Assembly: GCA_010094025.1 (NCBI GenBank)
Contig: ML991771.1
Coordinates: forward strand, 434,001-498,000
Length of the DNA: 64,000 bases
Direction: 5' to 3'
Source: Viridothelium virens
Lineage: Eukaryota; Ascomycota; Dothideomycetes; Trypetheliales; Trypetheliaceae
Shown here one piece after another: positions 43,925-57,000 of this stretch. Every line of letters begins with the position of its first letter. Position 1 is the first letter of the stretch. Position numbers and translations under genes: made by a program. The notes under the pieces are model-generated. The model did no database searches and was not told the DNA's origin. It saw only the letters and a list, made by a program, of their open reading frames with translations.

Positions 43925-46900
43925 GATGGAAAGAGATTTGGTATGCACACCCTAAAGAAGGAAGGTCATTAAGCAGGGGAGCCTTGAAGGTATTAAGAGC
44001 CTCTTGAACTATGACAGGGTAAAGAAACGAGGACAAGGAGAGAGGAAATCTGGGGAACGAGTCGAGCAACCAAGATCTCCTACCATGCCTCCATGTGAGC
44101 AGGCGATCCCTTCTTGTATCCCTCTCACGGAGCGCTGGCGCGAGCACATTGAGGCGACAGCGCTGAGCTTCCGGATACGAAATATTAGGGGAACTAGGAA
44201 CTAGATGTGGCAGCCAGAGCGCCCTTAACGTGAAGTGCATCTGGGATGTGGTTCCCCGGGCCAATGATGGCTGAAAAGCTCGAGCAGCGGTGGCAAGGGC
44301 TTTCCGCGCGCGCAAAAGTGGAGAGCAGCAGCGGCGTCATTGGCAAGGAACAGGAACAGGAACCTTGACCCGCCCTGCTAATAAGCGATGGCCAAGAGCG
44401 GAGCCCTACGGTACCTCCCTGGCCGACGAGAGGGATCGCCCGTCCAAGCGAGTAGGAAGAAAGCGCGGCATTACTGACCTAGGCGGAGGGTGCGCGATGA
44501 TGGGAGTGGCGTCTGGAGAAATCCTTCATACGGCGTAAACAACGTGGGAAGTGAGCTCTTCGGTCAGGGTAAGACGGCCCGTTTGGCTTCACTGGGGTTT
44601 CTAAAAATACGAATACCCCGCGAACAGTCCTGGTGGTCCTTGTCCTTTAGACTTCTGTCGTTGCCGCGACCTGCAGCAGATCTATCGAATTCTGGCTCTG
44701 GGGAAGGGATGATGGCGGAGGAACGATGGGTGGATGTGTCAGTTGTGCCAATTCAGCCGTCATGTTGACTTAGAGCTGTCCTTTTAAGGTGTACCGCGAT
44801 AATTGGTCGTCACTTGGTGCGACCAGGCAGAAAAAAAAAATTAAAGTGGGATCGAAGGTGAAGCTCACTCTGAACACCCACGACACCGAGCACGACCCAA
44901 AACGGGCCAAACCAATCGGTCGGACACGCCAGCAGAGAAAGTTGCAGCATCTAGCGGCATGGCTCCTTGTCACTTCCGAGGATGGAGTACCTTGGCCGAT
45001 CTTCTTGCTTTTTCCTCACCAACACGAGGGAGCACCCTTGGCACCCTTGGCATAAGACTTCAGACATGATCATCATCTCACCTCTGTCATTTTTGATATT
45101 ATGTGTCAAGAAAATTGATGTTTGCGTCTTTCGCAGCCAGGCAGCATGCTCACTGCAGCCGGGCATACCGAGAGTAGAATAAATTGACGATTAGCCCATC
45201 AGGTGAACACGGATGAGGCGTTGCGGCGCCCATTTCCGGACCTGCCTCGCCTGCCTCCGCTGCCCCCTTTTGCTGGCGTCTTCTGGAAGACTGATGTGTT
45301 CACGACAAGGAAGCACCAGCACGGCATCTGGAGCACATGGTGTCACTCACTATTCTTTACTGGTCTCGAGCTAGTTGATCTCTCGGGGCATCCTTGAGCA
45401 GTCCCCGGACGCCTTTGCGCCAACTGGGCTCGGCATCCACTGGGCCTGACATCCACTGGGCTTGACATCCACATTTGAATTGGCCTGCGGTCGCATCGTT
45501 CGTATCGCTTTCTCCACGAGGCTGCAGTCGGGATGACGTGAGACATGCTCCACGAATCTGGTAATTGGTACGAGTGCACTGACATACTTTTCGCCCTTTT
45601 CATGAGAGCGCGACAACGTGTTTTCTTGTGAGCTCCATAGTGGACCAGCTCAGAAGTCGATGTACCCGAGAATAGCGTACTTTTCTACCAACTTCTACTG
45701 CAGGCATATGCACGTTCGGAGAAAATACAAAGAACTTCTGCTCTCTTAGCAGAGTCGATCAGCCGAGATGCGACATGACACCAAGTCAAGTCTACGCAGG
45801 CCAAGCCTTGGAGGCTCCCGTGCTAGCCTGCGCATGCGTTAGCAAGGAAGTCTAAAGAGACTGGCGGTCACTTTGTACATAGTCAGCATTCCGGTATTCC
45901 ACCTCAAGCTCGACAATTCTTTCCTTACTGACGCCGTGGAACCATTGCGGTGCGCTTTATTAGAAATACTATCATGCCATATGCACGGACGCTCCACAAT
46001 CCCTCGGCGTAAAGATCGTCTACTTTCAACGCAGAGACGCCATCTCTGCAAAGTCTGCTGGGGCGCTGACGCTGGGCGAAAGAGTCGGACAACTTTTGAC
46101 GTGATCGTAGCCTGGCTGAACTAGCTACCAGGCAGCTCGGTCAAGTTGACCGGTCAAGAGCATGACAAAAAAAGCATTAATGCATGGCGACCTGCAGAGC
46201 GTCAACAGGATGTAAGATCGATATTTTTATGCATGCAAAGTTGCTCCTAAGGATCTGTTCTCGCGAATGCATCAGTCAGATCTCATGAACTTGGTGCGGA
46301 CTTCGGAGCAAAAAACTGCTTCCGGCTTCTGGTCTAGCATTTTTCTGGGTATAAGTGAGTTCTTTTAGCTTGTAGTAGTGACTATTAAGTGTGTCGGCTT
46401 TGATCTGGGCCAAGTGGATGAGTTTATATTTAGGATTATTTGCGGGATTTCGACTAGTAAAGACAGCCATGATTCAAGTGTAGGTTTGCTTAGAGAGGTC
46501 TAGGCCTTGGATGTGTCTCACGGCCAGCACTTCTGCACGAAGTACCAATAGATTGGTTTAATACTAGCTCCAGGCGGAATCTCCCATATGTTCCATTCCA
46601 TTGATCGTGGCGATTGTTTCATTTGCCGCTAAGAAATCTTGGAGCGGCTTTCGTTGAATGGTGGTCAATTTCTGGGCTCCCTGCAGTGGCCGCAATTTTT
46701 GGGTATAGTTGAGAAATTTTAAGGCTCCTGAAGTCTTACAAGAGCTATGGAAATTTAAGGACATTTCACGAAAATTCATATTTACTGCGAGCAGCAGGGA
46801 ATAAGGGCGTTTGTGCAGGCGCGGCAGGATACATTTTCTAGATATTCAGGCCTACGTAGAACACGTACTTACCTTAGTCATCCTTACGAGGTACTACATC

Positions 46901-47095
46901 CAGTCCATTATATGTACACAGCATACTCGTACAGACTACTGCTTAGATATGCAGTACTCCCACATCAACGAAAAACTTCTAAACCTTCAAGGATAAATCC
47001 AACATCTAGCAAACACCAAGTCATCGCAACGACACCCTCCAATCCTTAATTACCAGCCTCTCATCTTCCATCTCCACCACCCACCACCCATCACC
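43925..47095. other. Intergenic, 3.2 kb, no gene recognised
   Basis: Between the divergent tyrosinase and the small membrane protein gene. No frame above 160 codons has domains; the 43845-44315 minus frame overlaps the tyrosinase start and looks spurious. A 16-bp tandem repeat lies at 45429-45473. Confidence 0.4.
45429..45473. repeat. Short 16-bp tandem repeat
   Basis: Nearly three copies of a 16-bp unit (core gacatccactgggc): two full copies at 45429-45444 and 45445-45460, then a partial copy. Differences between copies are single bases. No function is suggested. Confidence 0.7.
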
Positions 47096-47635
47096 ATGTC
47101 CACCTCCGATCCCACCTCCGCACCCCCTCCCACCACTAACCCCACCATCCTCACCTCCGGCCTCCTCCTCCGCACCCTCTTCCTCCTCGAAGCCGCCCTC
47201 AACCTCAGCATGGGCTTCGTCCTCCTCGTCCACCCCACCTCCACCCTCGCATCCCTCATCGCACATCCGCACATCACGACGACCAGCACCGCGTCGCTGG
47301 CGCAGTGGCTCGGCGCGCTGGTCCTGGGGCTCGTGCCGCCGCTGCTGCAGGCGGTGCCGAACGGGCCCGGCCAGGTCGCGCGCCGGCGCTGGGTGTACGG
47401 CGCGTTTGCGTGGGTGGAGCTCGTGTTGATTGCTGTGTGGGCGTGGCAGGTTGGGGCGGTGGGCGAGAGGCGGAGTGGATTGGAGACGGGGAAGATGCTG
47501 TCGACGGCGTTGGGTCCGGTGGCGGTGACGCTGGGGTGGAGGGTGTGGGTGTTGGGGTGGCGGGGGGAGTGGTTTGGGTTGGAGGAGGAGGAGGGGAAGG
47601 GAGGGAGGCAGAGGGAGGAGAAGAAGAGGCAGTGA
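47096..47635 (+). CDS. Small four-helix membrane protein, uncharacterised
   Basis: Intronless, 179 residues, ATG in good context (accATGtcc). The first 20 residues are Ser/Thr/Pro-rich. Hydrophobic helices follow: LLLRTLFLLEAALNLSMGFVLL, SLAQWLGALVLGLVPPLLQ, WVYGAFAWVELVLIAVWAW and LGPVAVTLGWRVWVLGW. The tail is highly charged and basic (EEEEGKGGRQREEKKRQ), so the C-terminus is probably cytoplasmic. I do not recognise a family; fungal genomes contain many proteins of this layout. Evidence for coding is the long frame with coherent helices and lack of stops. Codon use is extreme: the first 200 bp are C-rich and the last 230 bp G-rich. It is convergent with the WSC giant. Confidence 0.7.
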   Translation: MSTSDPTSAPPPTTNPTILTSGLLLRTLFLLEAALNLSMGFVLLVHPTSTLASLIAHPHITTTSTASLAQWLGALVLGLVPPLLQAVPNGPGQVARRRWVYGAFAWVELVLIAVWAWQVGAVGERRSGLETGKMLSTALGPVAVTLGWRVWVLGWRGEWFGLEEEEGKGGRQREEKKRQ

Positions 47636-48032
47636 GGATGGTGGGAGTGAGAAGTTAAGAGGTTCGGAATTGGGTGCTCGTCGAGTTTGGAGTGGATGTG
47701 ACTTTTTATCCAATATCATCTATTATCTGGAGAAACATTACACTTATAGAGAGGCCTGCAAGATACAAGGATCGGGTTCTATTGTTCCGATCTTGAAACT
47801 GTCTATCCAGGTTAACATTTACAAAAATTCGAGCCCTTCCGGATCCCCCTTCTCGCCCAAAATTTGGTTCATATGCACCACCTCCATGGCGGACACCGGC
47901 TCAAAGAGTTGCACCGAGCCCATGATGTTAAATGAAGCCTGGTAACTCCATCCACATCTGTGCTTCTGATGACAAGAAGTAAATTGTAAATAAACCAAGG
48001 AAACTGAGGCAATCGTTCAATGGTCGTAGATA
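47636..48032. other. Convergent 3' spacer
   Basis: About 400 bp between the stops of the small membrane protein gene and the WSC protein gene, AT-richer than either and presumably 3' UTRs. Nothing else was seen. Confidence 0.4.
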
Positions 48033-51000
48033 TCAACCATGATAGGGCCAATCACGCTTTATCATCCTTCCCCCAGTACTAGATGTCGACGAAGGCACAA
48101 CGCTCGCAGAAGTACTTCCGCTCGCACTCAGAAGGGTGGTACTGGGTGCAGAAGCTGGTCCCGAAGAAGCCACAGAAGTCGCTGAGGCCGTTGTCTTGCT
48201 CACAGTACTTGAAACCGCAGAAGTTGCTACTGCTGACGAGGTTGTAGACGGAGAGGTCGTAGACGGAGAGGTCGCAATAGGCGCACCTCCTTGCGCCGCC
48301 AGGGTCGAATTGTATTGGTATAGATTTAATCTGTTCCCCGCACCACAAAGCTCGGTACTGTTGCCCGGACATGGCATGCTGCAGCTCGAGTTAGTTACGT
48401 TGCTCGTGCCATGCTGGAGCGTATTCCCGCAAAAGCATTCCTGACCGTACTCAACGCCGAAGAAGGTGTAGCCTTGGCAAGTTACGGCGCAGAGCTCTTC
48501 CGTCATGTTCTTGGTTGTTGGACTACCAAAATATTGCTTGCCAGAGAGCGCCCGGGCAGCAGAAGAATCGTTGTAACAAGCGACGTAAGAGAAGTTGCCG
48601 ATGGCTGGATTAGCTGTTGGGGTTACTGAAGTAGTGCCTGCCTTAGAAGAAGTAGAGGATGTTTGAGAAGTTGTAGATGACGAGGGACTTTGAGCAATAG
48701 TGGAGCTTGAGAAAGTGCTAGATGAGCTCGGTACAGATGACGTCGTAGAAGACGCAGAGCTTGTAACGCTCGACGTTGTTGAAGATGAAGTACTGCTCGG
48801 ACTTGCGGCCGAACTTGTCTGCCTTGAGGCTGCGCTCGAAGATGTCGAGCTGGACGATATTTTACTAGAAGGGGATGTACTCGAGGGGCTCGGACTCGTC
48901 AATGTGCTCGAAATTGAAGTACTCGTCGTTGGTTGGGAAGTACCTGACGTACTAATTGATGATAGCCAATTCGAAGTCGCGGACGAGGAAGAGGCTGAGG
49001 AAGATGCTGAAGCGGATGTTGTTGTGGATGACGAGGTGGTGGTAGACGTCCCACTGCGAGCTCCAGTGCTGGACGATATTGAGCTTGTAGAGCTACTCGT
49101 CGCTGATGGAGATGTAGAAGAGCCGCCACTTGTGCTATTCACGCTAGAAGTAGAGGTGGAAGCCGGACCATTGATACTGCCAGTACTACTAGCAGTCTTT
49201 GATGAAGCACTCGTGATAGCCGAGGAGCTTGTCGACTTCTGATATACATTCAACCGATTGGAGCCTCCGCACAGCTCGGTCTTGTTACCACCACAAGCCA
49301 TGTTGCAGTCGTTGCCATTCGATGCGCTCGAGATGACAGATCCCGCGCCGATAGCGTTGGCACAATAGCACTCAGCTGCATATTCGACCCCGAAGTACGT
49401 GTATCCAGTACAGAAAACAGCACAATTCTCGATCGTCATATTCTTACCATCGCCGTAGCTGTTACCACTGAGAGCGCGCGAAGCGACAGAATCATTGTAG
49501 CAGCCCAGCGAACCGAACCCGGCTGCAGAAGGAACAGTGACTGGTCCGGTGGGTGTTACACGTGTTACACTCGTTGTGGAGCTCGTGCTTGGTCCTAAGC
49601 TGGTACTCGAGGCAGTGTCTGAGACGTTAGTAGAACTGCTAACGGAAGTTGAGCTTGATCCCGTCGTGCTCGTTGTAGGTAACAACGATGACGAGGACGA
49701 AGCTGAAGCATTGGGATTTGGACCGTACATGCTCAATCGATTTGGCCCACCACAGAGCTCGCTGCTGTTTCCTGCGCAAGCCATGTTACAATCGACATTA
49801 CCATTAGCAGCAGAGAGGACAGATCCAGCTTGCAGCGAATTTCCGCAATAACACTCGTCAGCATATTCCGTTCCGAAGTAAGCGTAGTTCTTGCAGGCTG
49901 CTGCACAGGACTCGATAGTGATAGTATTGCCTCCTGTCGCTGGACCATTCAAAGCTCTTGTTCCGACTGAGTCATTGTAGCAGCCAAGATATACGAATTG
50001 GCCCACCGTCTGATGGTTGGTTGGAGCTCCAGGAGTCGAAGTGGGTGCACCATTGCTGGCAGTGGTTGATGTAGATTCTGCAGTTCCGTTGCTTTGATAC
50101 ATATTCAGCCGATTTGGTCCACCGCAGTATTCCGTCGAGTTCCCTCCGCAGGTCATGTCGCACAGAGTGACCGTAGGGTCACTACCAGCGACAAGATTCG
50201 AGCCAGCATTCAATGTATTACCACAATAGCACTCATTCGCATATTCTACACCGAAGTACACGAAGCCGGCACACTGTGACGCGCAATATTCGACTGAGCC
50301 TCCTGCTTGCGGAGCTGCGGGGGCTTTACCCGAGAGCGCTCTACCATTCGACCCCTCTGAATAACATCCAATGTAATTGTAGCCTTCGACTGACTGGAGG
50401 ATCTGAGGACCCCCTCCAGACCCTGAAGGCTGAGTACTTGACTGATTATAGGTTTGATTGGTTGGCGTGAAGACACTAGAGTCGTAATATATGCTGATGT
50501 AGCCCCCGTTACCTCCGCAGGCTTGGGAGACATCTCCCGGGCATGAGAAGGTGCATTTTTCGTCTGACTCGAGATGATATTGGGAACCTGGCGGTGCGTT
50601 ATGTCCACACCAACATTCTTGATTATATTCCGTTCCGGCAAATGCATATCCTGCCTTCAAGCAGGCACTCTGGCACTCCTGATTGGTGTTGTTCGTTGTG
50701 TCCACGTACGGTTCGTTTGGAAGAAGCCTTGTTGGCAACGTATCAGCGTAGCATCCGAGGTAGAGATATCGCGCACTGCCATTTGCATATTCTGGCCCCA
50801 CAACTCGGTCATGAACTACGCCTGTCATCTGAACGACGTGAACTCCGAAAGAAAGATCATTAACATTGAGAGTCCACGTGTTAGTGTCGGTGAAGTCAGG
50901 AATATTTGGTGGCTCGGGACCAGGGTTGAATATGACGTCTCCGTAAGCGCAGTCTCCCACCTGGATAGCTTGACTCTCATGTAGGTCGATGCCATAATTC

Positions 51001-54000
51001 ACGGCTCGAATGTCACCAAGAGGAGGTTTACTCTTGGAGATTAACAGGACAGAGCCGCCAACGTTGCAGATCCGGATCTGACGAGTTACATTACCGCCAG
51101 GTGAGACGGTACCAAAATCCATTAGTAAGTTGCTATCAGGAAGCCATCCGCCCTCGCCATTGCTGATGCTGAAGTTCGCCTTTGGTGCCGTGGAAGCCTC
51201 ACCCTCAAGGATGGTAAATTGATTGCCGCCATCGCTATAGACGAAGAAATAAGAAAGGTAGCTTCCTGTTCCGTTGACTGCCTTGAAGGTCGTTTGCACA
51301 GATATAGATTCACCGGGCTTAACTACGCGACCTAGCGGCGGTAGTGAGGCAGTGAAACCGAGACCGAGATCCCATGTGAAATTTGAGGCAGATTCGGTGG
51401 AGTTGATAAAATTCGCATCATCATCGTCCACTTCATCGTAAGTATACGCGTAACCGAGAATGGTCAAAGCGTCCAACCCAAGATTGGCAATGGTGAAAGG
51501 CAGTACGCTTTGAGGATCCTCTCCGCTGACATTTAGGACCAAACCACCGAAATCGACGGTATTAGGAGTGACTGAAAGGTATGCATTCTGAGAAACCTCA
51601 TTGCCAGTTAGAGACAGTGGAAATGAGGTCGTGTACCCTTGCACAGCATTTGTGGTAAGGATCGTAAGAGGAGTTGTCTTGATTCCTGGAGAGGTATTTC
51701 CAAAACTGGCATTCTGTTGGTTTGAGACAACGGTCGTGCTGAGATTCCACGTCACTGGAAAGGAGAATGATGTCCCCTTCTTCACGGCTCCCTGGGGAAG
51801 AGAGGCATTGGAGACTTGAAAGCTATTGTCACCAACCGTCACGCCATTGATCGAGGTTACATCGATTAATGCTGTACAGTTAACCCTGACAGTGGAAGCA
51901 GAACCCAATGCAACATTGCCGAAATTGACTGGTGACGAACAGTTTAGTGGTAGGTTCACCGGTGATCCCAGACAATATATTATGCCATTTGCATCTGTTG
52001 TATACAACCTTGTATCACCGAAGGTTGGTCGTTGGAATTTATTGATTCCTCCAACCTGCGGCAAGTTGATTCTCTTCATGCTACCATCTGCTTGAGGGAC
52101 GGCATACCAAGCGCGAAGTCCGGCATCCGGATCGGTCACCCACAGAATGGCAGAGCCAGGTTGACCTTTGTTGGTTGTAATAGTAGGAACGCCTGCGCCG
52201 ACTCTTCCTGCAGAGCCTTCTGTAGTCTGACCGACTCCCGCGAATACAGGGTTACCGCTCGCATCGGATGAGAGCTTGTAGACATAAGTGGGGTAGCCGA
52301 TGGGTGTCGCGTACATATAGCCTCCCTCAAGGGGGTATGACCCCACAGCACCGAAGATAGACTTATCAGTCACTATTGTCTGCACAATGCCGTCAGTTTG
52401 GCCTGGACCCTGCTTGTAGCCCCCAAGGTTGTCTGCATTTAGGACGTATATCTTGCCGTTCTTCCCCGCCGTTATTCCAAGACGATTGACGCTTCCGCCA
52501 TGGAAGGTGTTTGGATCGAGTAAAACGATGCCTCCTGAGCCAAAGTCTTGATCGCCGCCGTCCATATTAGTATAGTCGTAGGGCTGGAAATAGTCCACCA
52601 GGTTCAATTTCCCTGACGAGGTATCGATGCCAAGGTTGACGGCTGCCTCGCCAAGGGTACGACATCCGCTGCTACCAGATGCAGGAGTTCCTTGGTTTTC
52701 TCCCCCAACCCCGTTACCGGTAACGAAAAAGAGACGATTGCCATCTGACGCCAGTCCCATACCGCTCATCCATATTCCGGCTTGTCTGAGTCATGGTTAG
52801 CAAGGACATAAGATTGTTCTGTAAACTATACCACTTGTACACATGGAAAGTAATAGCAGTCGCCGGGTCTGGCGGATGAGACTTACCCGCCACCAAGATT
52901 CTGTTGCCAATTGGTAGTGAAGCGACTGTTCGGGCCAGATTCCGTTGCAAAATTTGTAATGACTTTTTGCTGAGTAATATCAATACCAAGCACGGTCCCC
53001 GTATAATTGAACAAGTCGCAATGGCCTCCAAATCCAGCGTAGACGTAATTGCCTACCTTGAGTAAAGATGGCCGTTGAAGGATGGTTCCGCCGACGAAGT
53101 ATTTACGTGGATCGTTATCGGCAACTGATCCGTCGACCAGAAGGGGAAAGCCAGGAACGTCTTGCAAAGTGTTAACGTTGACGGCGTAAAAATAGTATAC
53201 GCCATTGAAAGTGCCAGTGTTGCCAGGCGTACGGAAGTTTGGGATATACGTCTTTGCGTAAAAATATGCGATATCAGTGTTAGGATCAATAACGGGCGTT
53301 CCGGTTATACCGATCGTATTTGGAATATCCGTACAGCCGATGTCCGATTGCAAAAAAGGTGTCCGGACTTGCCGGCTATTAATAAGTGCTCCAGTCTTCG
53401 CATCCAGCGTTCTGATCCAGTTCTGAGAAGACGCAAGAAATACGATCTGGTTACTGCCGGCCGCTGACGGGGTGTAGACGAGCGGTTTCGCGTAGAACTA
53501 TCAACACATTAGGTATTTATGGGCCAATATCCCCTCAGCAAGACGTGCAAGCCCGGTTGATACGGTCTGTTGCATCCGCAAATGCTTTGTAGGAAAAAAC
53601 AGAGGGAATGGTGTGAGTTGCCAAGGACAGTCTTTGAAAATGTCTTGAGCATTACTTTATGTATGATGACTCAAAACTGTGCAAATCCGCGTAGAGCTGT
53701 ATAATAGACGCAATCATGATTATTCGAGTCTCAAGATACAGATCGACGAAGTATCAGTGATAGAATGACCGATGCTGGCATTGTCACACCTCATGCGGAT
53801 AGCTATTTGGCAAGGGACGGCATGAAATAAGAAAACAGCGGTTCATACCTGTTCCTGCGGATTGAAAGGGATTTTCCATAAGAGACCAAATTCCGGAGAG
53901 TCTACGACCGCTGGATCCATGTTGTGATTATCATAATAACTGGTCTGACCAAGATCGGAGTCTCGGTACTCATCCGTAGGGCCAGACGTGAGCGCGCGAT

Positions 54001-54085
54001 CCAAAAGGACCGCGGCGACTATACCGATGCGAAGAAGCGACAGGATCATGGCGAGCAGCCAAAGCAAAAATAGGTAGGAACTCAA
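48033..54085 (-). CDS. Giant secreted protein: PQQ-like propeller, ASH/Ig-like repeats, five WSC domains
   Basis: Signal peptide at 54085 (LFLLWLLAMILSLLRIGIVAAVLL). Introns at about 53500-53848 and 52770-52888 link the first exons; the last exon runs unbroken from about 52.8 kb, giving about 1,830 residues. The N-terminal 550 residues look like a PQQ-type propeller (VFLASSQNWIRTLDAKTGALI, GTPVIDPNTDIAYFYAKTY, GKNGKIYVLNADNLGG). Next come two or three ASH/HYDIN-like beta units (VNFGNVALGSASTVRVNC, NTVDFGGLVLN, MDFGTVSPGGNVTRQIRIC). Five Cys-rich WSC domains follow, each with YxGCYxD...ECxCGN...CxMxCxGN...CGG.NRLxxY, separated by Ser/Thr linkers; that at 48.62-49.24 kb is about 200 residues. 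WSC domains bind polysaccharide, and the linkers should be O-mannosylated. No TM helix or clear GPI signal ends the protein (DWPYHG), so I expect it to be secreted or wall-bound. Any enzymatic activity is unknown. Confidence 0.88.
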
Positions 54086-57000
54086 AGGGATCTTGGTACG
54101 CCCCCTTTTTCACCCGCAGAAATCGTTGGAGGGATAGAAAACTTGCGGAGAAGAGGCTCAAAAGCATCCCGTATCTTTATATACTATGGAATCCGTACAG
54201 CGCATTACGGAGTACCATGGACTTTGGTTAGCCTATTGGCTTCGCCCGGGCGCTTGTGGTCTGTCGTCGATACTGTTGACCAGAAAGGAAAACATCGTTT
54301 CGCTTACTTGCTTTCCTGCATCGGCATAGCGTAGAGTCGAATATTGACTCGCAGGCCTTCTCGATGCATTCCCTTGTATTTGGGGGTGCTCAAAATGGCA
54401 ACTCACCAACGACTGCTGCGGTACACGCTCTCCCCACGGTGCGCCACAAAATTTTCTGCATAACAAATGTGATATGCCACGCAGGACATGTATTGGTTCA
54501 GTAAACCACGAGCATACTTTCTTCCCACCAAGCACCGCATGGACCAGATCGTGGAAGCCGGGAAGTCTGAAAAAGCCCATGGCTCGCAAGTATACGACGT
54601 TGGGAGGTAATCGAGGTAGTTCTGAAAAATGGCCTTTCTACACTCGCTATTGGATGCAATGAAAGACTGTGACTACCAGCACAGAGCTTCCATGTGAAAC
54701 CCATCATGGTCAGGCCAAAAGTTTGGGCTGATGTAAGGGGAAGAGTTCTAGGCCCAGCCTCATGGACGCGGGATGAAGTGGAAGGTTTATCGTCACTCTC
54801 ACCGGCAGTATCCTGGAAGAGCTCAGCAAGGTGCTTACTGGAGTCGGATGAACGCAGGTGTCAGCGAGGCGCATCCTATCTGGTAGATCACCGTTGAAAA
54901 TTGTGAGTGATCAACCGGAAATGGACCGATGCAGTCAGCATCAAACGTCGATTGGTCTTTGAAGAGAGCTGCCACAACAAAAGAAATGCGGACGTGGGGC
55001 TAGATCCAACCAACTTGGCGTGTCAGGCGCTTCGTATCTTCAGCCAGAGTGTCGAAGAGCAATGCAGAAATGCAGCACAGCAAAATTGATCCAAAAAGCA
55101 TTTGCGCGTTCTCGACTCTGCAATGACCTTGAGATCGTGAAACATTCGTCACACGATGTGCAAAAACGCGTGAGGCAATTGAAGTAGATGAAGATGAGAT
55201 CGCCGTTAAGATGTTCAGCCTTGTACAAAGTACTCTAATCCGCACTCTAGAGATTTGCGCAGGGGCAGTACCGGCAGGGACTCTATCAGTATGTACTAGT
55301 CTGGTGGCGGATGTACTAATGCGAACTCATGGTTGGTACTTGGTGGTTTGGTGGTGTCGTCCTCATCGGTCAAAAAAGCTCCGAAAATCAGATTACTATT
55401 ATTAGCTTCCATCCAGAACGGCAGGACCCTTCCCATCTCCCGGATTTCGCTCCTCAGTCAAAGCCATGAAGTAAGGTATGTAGTCGGAGACGACTGAGCT
55501 CAGCGCTACCTATATTTGGGCCTCGGTACCAGGATAGCAGAGGTAATAAAGTTCATTTCCAGTGGAGACGAAAATCTATATCCTCATCTACTTACCCAAA
55601 GCCCCAAATCTCATTTTGAGGAGTCCTCGTATTTCTCTTCTTGGCCATTTCTAGATTCTTGGCGCAAAAGAACCTCACTAATTCCACACTGCACGATACA
55701 CTAGCTATGGCTGCAACGCACGAATTCCCTCCAAGAGCCACTTGACAGTGCCACTGGCCGGATCCAATTGGCGAGATTCTGCCAACTACGGTAGTTAGCC
55801 AGGCAAAAGCAAAGCGGAGGGGAGACTTATAAAAAAAAAGTGGCAACCTCTCTCCCCAAGTGGGAAGAGAGGCAGCATTTAGGGCTGCACCATAGCTCCC
55901 CCGCCATCCACATATTTTCACAGTAAATCCGACTAATTTGGAATCTCTCTGATCCGTCAGGATAGCAGCACTGCTCTAGAAAACCGTCATTGCCTTCGTT
56001 CGCGAGACGAAGTCCACACACCGCGCCCTCAAAGCCACCTCGTCGAGAGTAAACAAAGCCAGCAAGGGGAAAGGCACAGCGAACAGACAAGCCTAGGCTT
56101 TGAGCTCCACATGCGTAGAGTCCCGTTCAAGCGTTTTCCGCGATGCCGATAAGTCTTGTCTTTTTCAAGTAGGCGCTAGGATACGAAGGTAAACCCACCA
56201 GCAAGAGGCTAGGTTAGTCCGACAAAGTGCTGCACTCCAAAAGAGGCCAAATTATTCGAGCCGACCATAAAAAATGGGATTGAGGGAGAGCCAAATGAGC
56301 GCTAACCAACGACCTTCCGCCCCCTCATCATACATTTCGAGCCTATTCGACTTCACTGACATTCCCCTCCCCGCATCAAGTCTTCCAATACTCCTCAGTT
56401 GAGTTCGTAGTACCTCAGAAGTCTGCTTTCGTCGAGTCCTCATGCTCTGCTTTTGGTTTGTGACGCAGTCCTCTCAGAGACTAGTCTTTGTTTCCTCTCC
56501 GCAAAGTTCATCGTAGTGGACTGATTTTGGAGGGCATTTAAAGAGCGCACAAAGGAACATCCTCAAAAACCGCTCTGGTCTCCCTTGCAAGGGGAGGAAG
56601 TAAATGCATAGGTATGAAGACCTACGCAGATACGGTATATTCGGCGCTCATCGATCGACTAATATGCTAAACATATCAGGAGACGATTGACGCGGCTGGT
56701 CCAACAACGCTTGTAGCGTCTACACTGGTGGCTGTTGCCGAGATGTAGGCTCCCCGGCGTCTGTATCCAAGTTGTATTCAAGTTGAGCAGAATGTGTAAA
56801 TGCTAACACGCAGGTTGTACGGGGCTTCTCTTCGCCGTCCTATCAACTTGTAGCAGTCAAGATGTCGCTCTTGTGCTCGGCCGAAACTGCATGCTGGCGT
56901 ACTTGATTGATCTTGCGATGCTAATTGCGCATTTGTTCGAGTGTGCGGAAGCTGGTAGATTTTGACTGCACGACACTCCTCGTCTTCTGTGTGGAAGCTC

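Noticed and set aside
47021-47719. Pro/Arg/Gly-rich frames opposite and alongside the small membrane protein gene
   Set aside because: These arise from the extreme C-rich/G-rich codon use of the real gene. The same applies to long frames opposite RTP1, VMA8 and the WSC linker.
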